Position numbers and translations under genes: made by a program
The notes under the pieces: generated by a model
Databases searched by the model: none
Seen by the model: the letters and a program-made list of their open reading frames with translations, nothing else
Told to the model about the DNA's origin: nothing
From: Enterococcus phoeniculicola ATCC BAA-412
GTDB lineage: Bacteria > Bacillota > Bacilli > Lactobacillales > Enterococcaceae
Reading direction: 5' to 3'
Length of the DNA: 64,000 nucleotides
Assembly (NCBI RefSeq): GCF_000407505.1
Contig: NZ_ASWE01000005.1
Span: 62,001-126,000 of the forward strand
Shown here: positions 60,205-64,000 of the stretch, one piece after another
How the letters are laid out: each line of letters opens with the position of its first letter
How positions within the stretch are numbered: the first letter of the stretch is position 1

Positions 60205-61081
60205 AGGCTTAGGTAGAGGAATTGATGCGTTATTTCAAGATATTGCCAGCTTAGAGGAAGTCGATGTTCAAAAAGAATCGGTTATTGAGATTCCATTAAA
60301 TGAACTGCGTCCAAATCCTTATCAACCACGTAAAACATTTGATGAGGCGTCTCTACAGGAGTTGGCGAACTCCATTGAACAGTCAGGTGTGTTTCAGCCG
60401 ATTATCGTTCGAAAGTCTGCTGTAAAAGGATATGAAATTATTGCAGGGGAACGTCGGTTTCGTGCATCAAAATTAGCAAATAAAGAAGCAATTCCTGCTA
60501 TCGTTCGAGAATTTAATGAAGAAGCGATGATGCAAGTTGCCGTACTGGAAAACTTACAGCGTGAAGACTTAAATCCTTTAGAAGAAGCAGAAGCATACGA
60601 AATGCTGATGAAAAATCTGAAGCTGACACAAGCAGAAGTAGCAGAACGATTAGGGAAAAGTCGTCCATACATTGCTAATTATCTAAGATTATTAACCTTA
60701 CCTGATTTAGTCAAAGAAATGGTTCAAGATGAGCGTCTTTCAATGGGACAAGCACGTACATTGCTAGGCTTAAAAGACAAGCATCTAATCTTGAAATTGG
60801 CCAATCGTGTAGTGAAGGAAAATTTAACTGTTCGTCAATTAGAACAGCTAGTCAGCGAATTGAATGAAAACAAAGGGCAGGAAAAGAAAAAAGTCCCTCG
60901 TTTATCACAAGAAAAACCGTATTATCTTCGTGAAAGCGAAGATCGCTTGATGGATAAGTTTGGAACAAACGTTGAAATTCAAGAAAAAGACGGAAAAGGA
61001 AAAATCGAAATTGAGTATTTATCTCAATCAGATTTAACACGTATTTTAGATATTTTAAATATTCGCTTTGATGAAGCATAG
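60191..61081 (+). CDS. parB: chromosome partitioning protein ParB (Spo0J)
   Basis: ParB is a CTP-dependent clamp that loads at parS and spreads. At 296 residues it is full length: N-terminal GLGRGIDALF, CTP domain with AGERRFRASKLA, HTH with TQAEVAERLGKSRPYIANYLRLL, and a C-terminal dimer domain. GTG 60191 overlaps parA. Candidate binding sites are the parS sites at 17743 and 24689 (and weaker at 12687 and 26287). Confidence 0.96.
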   Translation: MSKSKGLGRGIDALFQDIASLEEVDVQKESVIEIPLNELRPNPYQPRKTFDEASLQELANSIEQSGVFQPIIVRKSAVKGYEIIAGERRFRASKLANKEAIPAIVREFNEEAMMQVAVLENLQREDLNPLEEAEAYEMLMKNLKLTQAEVAERLGKSRPYIANYLRLLTLPDLVKEMVQDERLSMGQARTLLGLKDKHLILKLANRVVKENLTVRQLEQLVSELNENKGQEKKKVPRLSQEKPYYLRESEDRLMDKFGTNVEIQEKDGKGKIEIEYLSQSDLTRILDILNIRFDEA

Positions 61082-61092
61082 GAGGAAAGCTT

Positions 61093-61275
61093 ATGTATGA
61101 TTTAGGGGATATTGTTGAAATGAAAAAACCACATGCCTGCCAAACCAATCGTTGGGAGATTATTCGCATGGGTGCAGATATAAAAATAAAATGTTTGAAT
61201 TGTGGGCATATTGTGATGATGCCACGTCGTGAATTTGAAAAGAAAATGAAAAAGTTACTAGAAAAAAAAGCGTAG
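61093..61275 (+). CDS. YyzM-family (DUF951) protein
   Basis: This 60-residue protein has [19 protein letters not shown] and, further on, [19 protein letters not shown]. The conserved Cys residues (HACQTN, CLNCG) suggest a small zinc-binding fold. The family is found beside parB and ychF in many Firmicutes; its function is not known. ATG 61093 is behind AGGAGGAAAGCTT and it lies 11 bp after parB. Confidence 0.92.
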   Translation: MYDLGDIVEMKKPHACQTNRWEIIRMGADIKIKCLNCGHIVMMPRREFEKKMKKLLEKKA

Positions 61276-61291
61276 AAAGAGTGAAGTTACT

Positions 61292-62392
61292 ATGGCACTA
61301 ACAGCCGGAATCGTTGGCTTACCGAATGTCGGAAAATCAACTTTGTTTAATGCAATTACAAAAGCAGGAGCAGAAGCTGCAAATTATCCATTTGCGACGA
61401 TTGATCCTAATGTTGGAATGGTAGAAGTTCCTGATTATCGTTTACAAAGACTAACTGAGTTAGTGAAACCAAAGAAAACAGTTCCTACAACATTTGAATT
61501 TACAGATATTGCCGGGATTGTTCGCGGAGCAAGTAAAGGAGAAGGTTTAGGAAACCAATTTTTAAGTCATATCCGACAAGTAGATGCTATTTGTCACGTT
61601 GTTCGTTGTTTTGATGATGACAATATTACCCACGTTGAAGGTCGAGTAGACCCGTTAGAAGATATCGATACAATTAATCTAGAATTAGTACTGGCAGATT
61701 TAGAGTCTATTAACAAACGCTACACACGTGTTGCAAAAGTAGCGAAGACAAAAGATAAAGATGCAGTAGCTGAGCTAGCTGTGTTAGATAAAATTAAACC
61801 AGTTTTAGAAGAAGGAATCTCTGCTCGTTCGATTGAATTTACAGAAGAAGAACAAAAAATCGTGCGCAGTTTATTTTTACTAACAACAAAACCTGTTTTG
61901 TATGTTGCAAATGTGTCAGAAGACGAAGTGGCAGATGCAGAAAATAATCACTATGTGCAAGCAGTTCGCAATTTTGCGTCAACTGAAAACGCTGAAGTCA
62001 TCATTATTTGTGCAAGAGCAGAAGAAGAAATTGCTGAGTTAGATGAAGAAGATAAAGCAGAATTTTTAGAAGCTTTAGGAATTGAAGAATCTGGGTTGGA
62101 TCAATTAATTCGTGCAGCGTATGATTTACTAGGGTTAGCGACTTACTTTACTGCAGGTGAGCAAGAAGTTCGTGCGTGGACATTCCGTAAAGGGATGAAA
62201 GCTCCTCAAGCAGCTGGAATTATCCATACAGACTTTGAGCGAGGCTTTATTCGTGCCGAAACTGTTTCATTTGAAGATTTGAGTAAATACGGTAATATGC
62301 AAGCGGCAAAAGAAGCAGGTCGCGTACGTTTAGAAGGAAAAGAATACGTTGTTCAAGATGGCGATGTCATGTTGTTCCGATTTAATGTATAA
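61292..62392 (+). CDS. ychF: redox-regulated ATPase YchF (OLA1-type)
   Basis: YchF is an Obg-like P-loop protein that hydrolyses ATP and associates with ribosomes. At 366 residues it is full length. Walker A is [19 protein letters not shown]; a TGS domain is at the C-terminus ([26 protein letters not shown]). In place of the GTPase NKxD it has NVSED, as ATP-using members do. ATG 61292 is 16 bp after yyzM, in the same operon. Confidence 0.96.
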   Translation: MALTAGIVGLPNVGKSTLFNAITKAGAEAANYPFATIDPNVGMVEVPDYRLQRLTELVKPKKTVPTTFEFTDIAGIVRGASKGEGLGNQFLSHIRQVDAICHVVRCFDDDNITHVEGRVDPLEDIDTINLELVLADLESINKRYTRVAKVAKTKDKDAVAELAVLDKIKPVLEEGISARSIEFTEEEQKIVRSLFLLTTKPVLYVANVSEDEVADAENNHYVQAVRNFASTENAEVIIICARAEEEIAELDEEDKAEFLEALGIEESGLDQLIRAAYDLLGLATYFTAGEQEVRAWTFRKGMKAPQAAGIIHTDFERGFIRAETVSFEDLSKYGNMQAAKEAGRVRLEGKEYVVQDGDVMLFRFNV

Positions 62393-62479
62393 AAGCTATC
62401 AAGTTTCTAAAAAAATGTGGTAAAATAGCTTTTGTGAATTCTGTTGTATAGGAACAATGGCGAAGGAGGACAAATCGAA

Positions 62480-63175
62480 ATGGAACCAGAAAAACTACGA
62501 GAAATCGTCAGTGAAAATCGCAGTCTGGAAACGAAGCTAACAAAACGTAACCAACAATATATCTTCGATTTAAAAAAAGCACTAGCAGCTGCGAATTTAA
62601 GCGAAGAAGAAAAAACTTTAGCATTACATGATATCCTGCCAGTTTTAGTAGAAGAACAAAAGGGTGGGAAGACAGCTAGACAATTGTTTGGAACTGTTTC
62701 TGAACGAACAGAAGCGATTATCAGCAAACCTCAAAAACCAAAATCATCAAGCCCATGGACTATGTGGTTAGATAATACTTTGTTAATCTTTGGAATCTTT
62801 AGTATTATGATTTCATTTATGGCGCTCATTTCACGTGGTGCTCAAGTTACTTATGGATTAACAACACTCGTGTTGAGTTCGGCAATTGGTGGTTGGGTAT
62901 TTTATTTAATGTATAAATATATTTACCGATTTGAACAACCAGGTGCAGACCGTAGTCAAAAGCCAGGTATGTTTAAGTCGATGGCGATTATTGTAGGGAC
63001 AACTTTGCTGTGGGTACTTTCATTAGCAGCTACAATGATGCTTCCACCAGTAGTGAATCCAATTCTTGAGCCGATGATTGTGATTGTTTTAGGCGCAATT
63101 GTTTTAGCAGTTCGTTACTACTTAAAGAAAAAATACAATATTGTGGGCAGTTTGTCAGTACCACGAAACAGATAG
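62480..63175 (+). CDS. DUF1129-family membrane protein
   Basis: This 231-residue protein has a charged helical N-terminus (residues 1-85, KLREIVSENRSLETKLTKRNQQYIFDLKKAL) and four hydrophobic spans (about 97-225). It resembles the DUF1129 proteins often found after ychF in lactic acid bacteria; the function is unknown. The frame extends to 62444, but GGAGGACAAATCGAA precedes the ATG at 62480. A terminator follows at 63184. Confidence 0.85.
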   Translation: MEPEKLREIVSENRSLETKLTKRNQQYIFDLKKALAAANLSEEEKTLALHDILPVLVEEQKGGKTARQLFGTVSERTEAIISKPQKPKSSSPWTMWLDNTLLIFGIFSIMISFMALISRGAQVTYGLTTLVLSSAIGGWVFYLMYKYIYRFEQPGADRSQKPGMFKSMAIIVGTTLLWVLSLAATMMLPPVVNPILEPMIVIVLGAIVLAVRYYLKKKYNIVGSLSVPRNR

Positions 63176-63183
63176 AAGAGAAA

Positions 63184-63218
63184 GTCAGAATCCAGTTTTG
63201 CAGGGTTCTGATTTTTTG
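63184..63218 (+). terminator. rho-independent terminator
   Basis: GTCAGAAtCC pairs with GGgTTCTGAT and is followed by TTTTTTG. It ends the rsmG-to-DUF1129 gene set. Confidence 0.75.
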
Positions 63219-63390
63219 TATTCTAGAGTTCATACAGATACTGTATTTCAATTAATCGATTGTTGTAATTAGGTTAAAAGAAAGAATAGATGAGAAATAA
63301 AGGTCCAAACGTTGAACAAGAAAAAATAATCTAAAAGCTGAAAGTAAAGAGTGAATAATTTTGGCAAAAAGCTATAGATATCAATAAATA

Positions 63391-63402
63391 CCGAATGTTC
63401 GG
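63391..63402. promoter_or_regulatory. PurBox-like palindrome upstream of guaB
   Basis: CCGAATGTTCGG carries CCGAACATT on the minus strand, which is the core of the PurR PurBox (CCGAACWWT). It lies 106 bp ahead of the guaB start. PurR control would link guaB to purine supply; this is inference from sequence similarity. The rest of the 330-bp gap has no other clear element. Confidence 0.5.
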
Positions 63403-63486
63403 ATGCATTTAAAAGAAAAAAATTATAATCAACTCATTAGTGTTGACTTGAAACAAAGAATCTGTTATTTTCATATATAAAATTAA

Positions 63487-64000
<514 letters not shown>

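Overview
The window is a low-GC Gram-positive chromosome segment centred on the replication origin. The gene set and families (dnaA-dnaN-yaaA-recF-gyrB-gyrA, rpmH-rnpA-yidC-jag-mnmE-mnmG, parAB, YyzM, Mga and PRD regulators, many PTS genes, no sporulation genes) point to Enterococcaceae, most likely Enterococcus; the species cannot be fixed from the sequence alone. Genes left of about 42.6 kb are mostly on the minus strand and genes right of 43.1 kb are all on the plus strand, as expected for replichores diverging from oriC. Perfect DnaA boxes lie both upstream of dnaA (42.7-43.02 kb) and between dnaA and dnaN (44.46-44.55 kb), the latter with a DnaA-trio-like tract.

Left to right: a fructose-family PTS operon with a PRD regulator and a decayed extra EIIB (1-3.5 kb); XRE, GNAT and Mga-type genes (4.3-7.4 kb); a gene-poor AT-rich tract with a second DnaA-box cluster (7.9-9.2 kb); proC with a DMT exporter and a divergent AraC regulator (9.3-12.2 kb); small and multi-span membrane proteins, a ZIP metal transporter, pyruvate oxidase and an ABC-F ATPase (12.3-19.5 kb); DegV, purA, dnaB, rplI, then rpsR-ssb-rpsF (19.7-26.6 kb); mnmG-mnmE (27.7-31 kb); a cellobiose-type PTS operon whose GH1 enzyme has Gln at the usual acid/base Glu position (31.9-37.2 kb); an IS200/IS605 remnant and an apparently intact IS1182-type element (37.9-40.25 kb); jag-yidC-rnpA-rpmH, oriC, dnaA to gyrA (40.4-51.8 kb); a DeoR/DeoC/PTS/two-dehydrogenase sugar locus (52.6-58.3 kb); and rsmG-parA-parB-yyzM-ychF-DUF1129-guaB (58.7-64 kb, guaB cut by the window end).

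The most unusual content is intergenic. A modular repeat family (terminal palindrome, a block carrying CTCCACTTCGTTTCGCTCTC, 51-bp units, and an end block ctgaacaYttctgtccc) recurs at seven gaps, including a five-unit exact 51-bp tandem array after gyrA. parS sites for ParB lie at 17.7 and 24.7 kb, with weaker versions at 12.7 and 26.3 kb. The rpsF-to-purA block sits on the left arm and the rsmG-par block on the right, which suggests an inversion around oriC compared with the layout I recall for E. faecalis, and gdpP is missing from its usual place beside rplI.

Start codons were chosen from ribosome binding sites; several differ from the longest reading frame. Homology calls rest on recognising motifs by eye; no database search was run.
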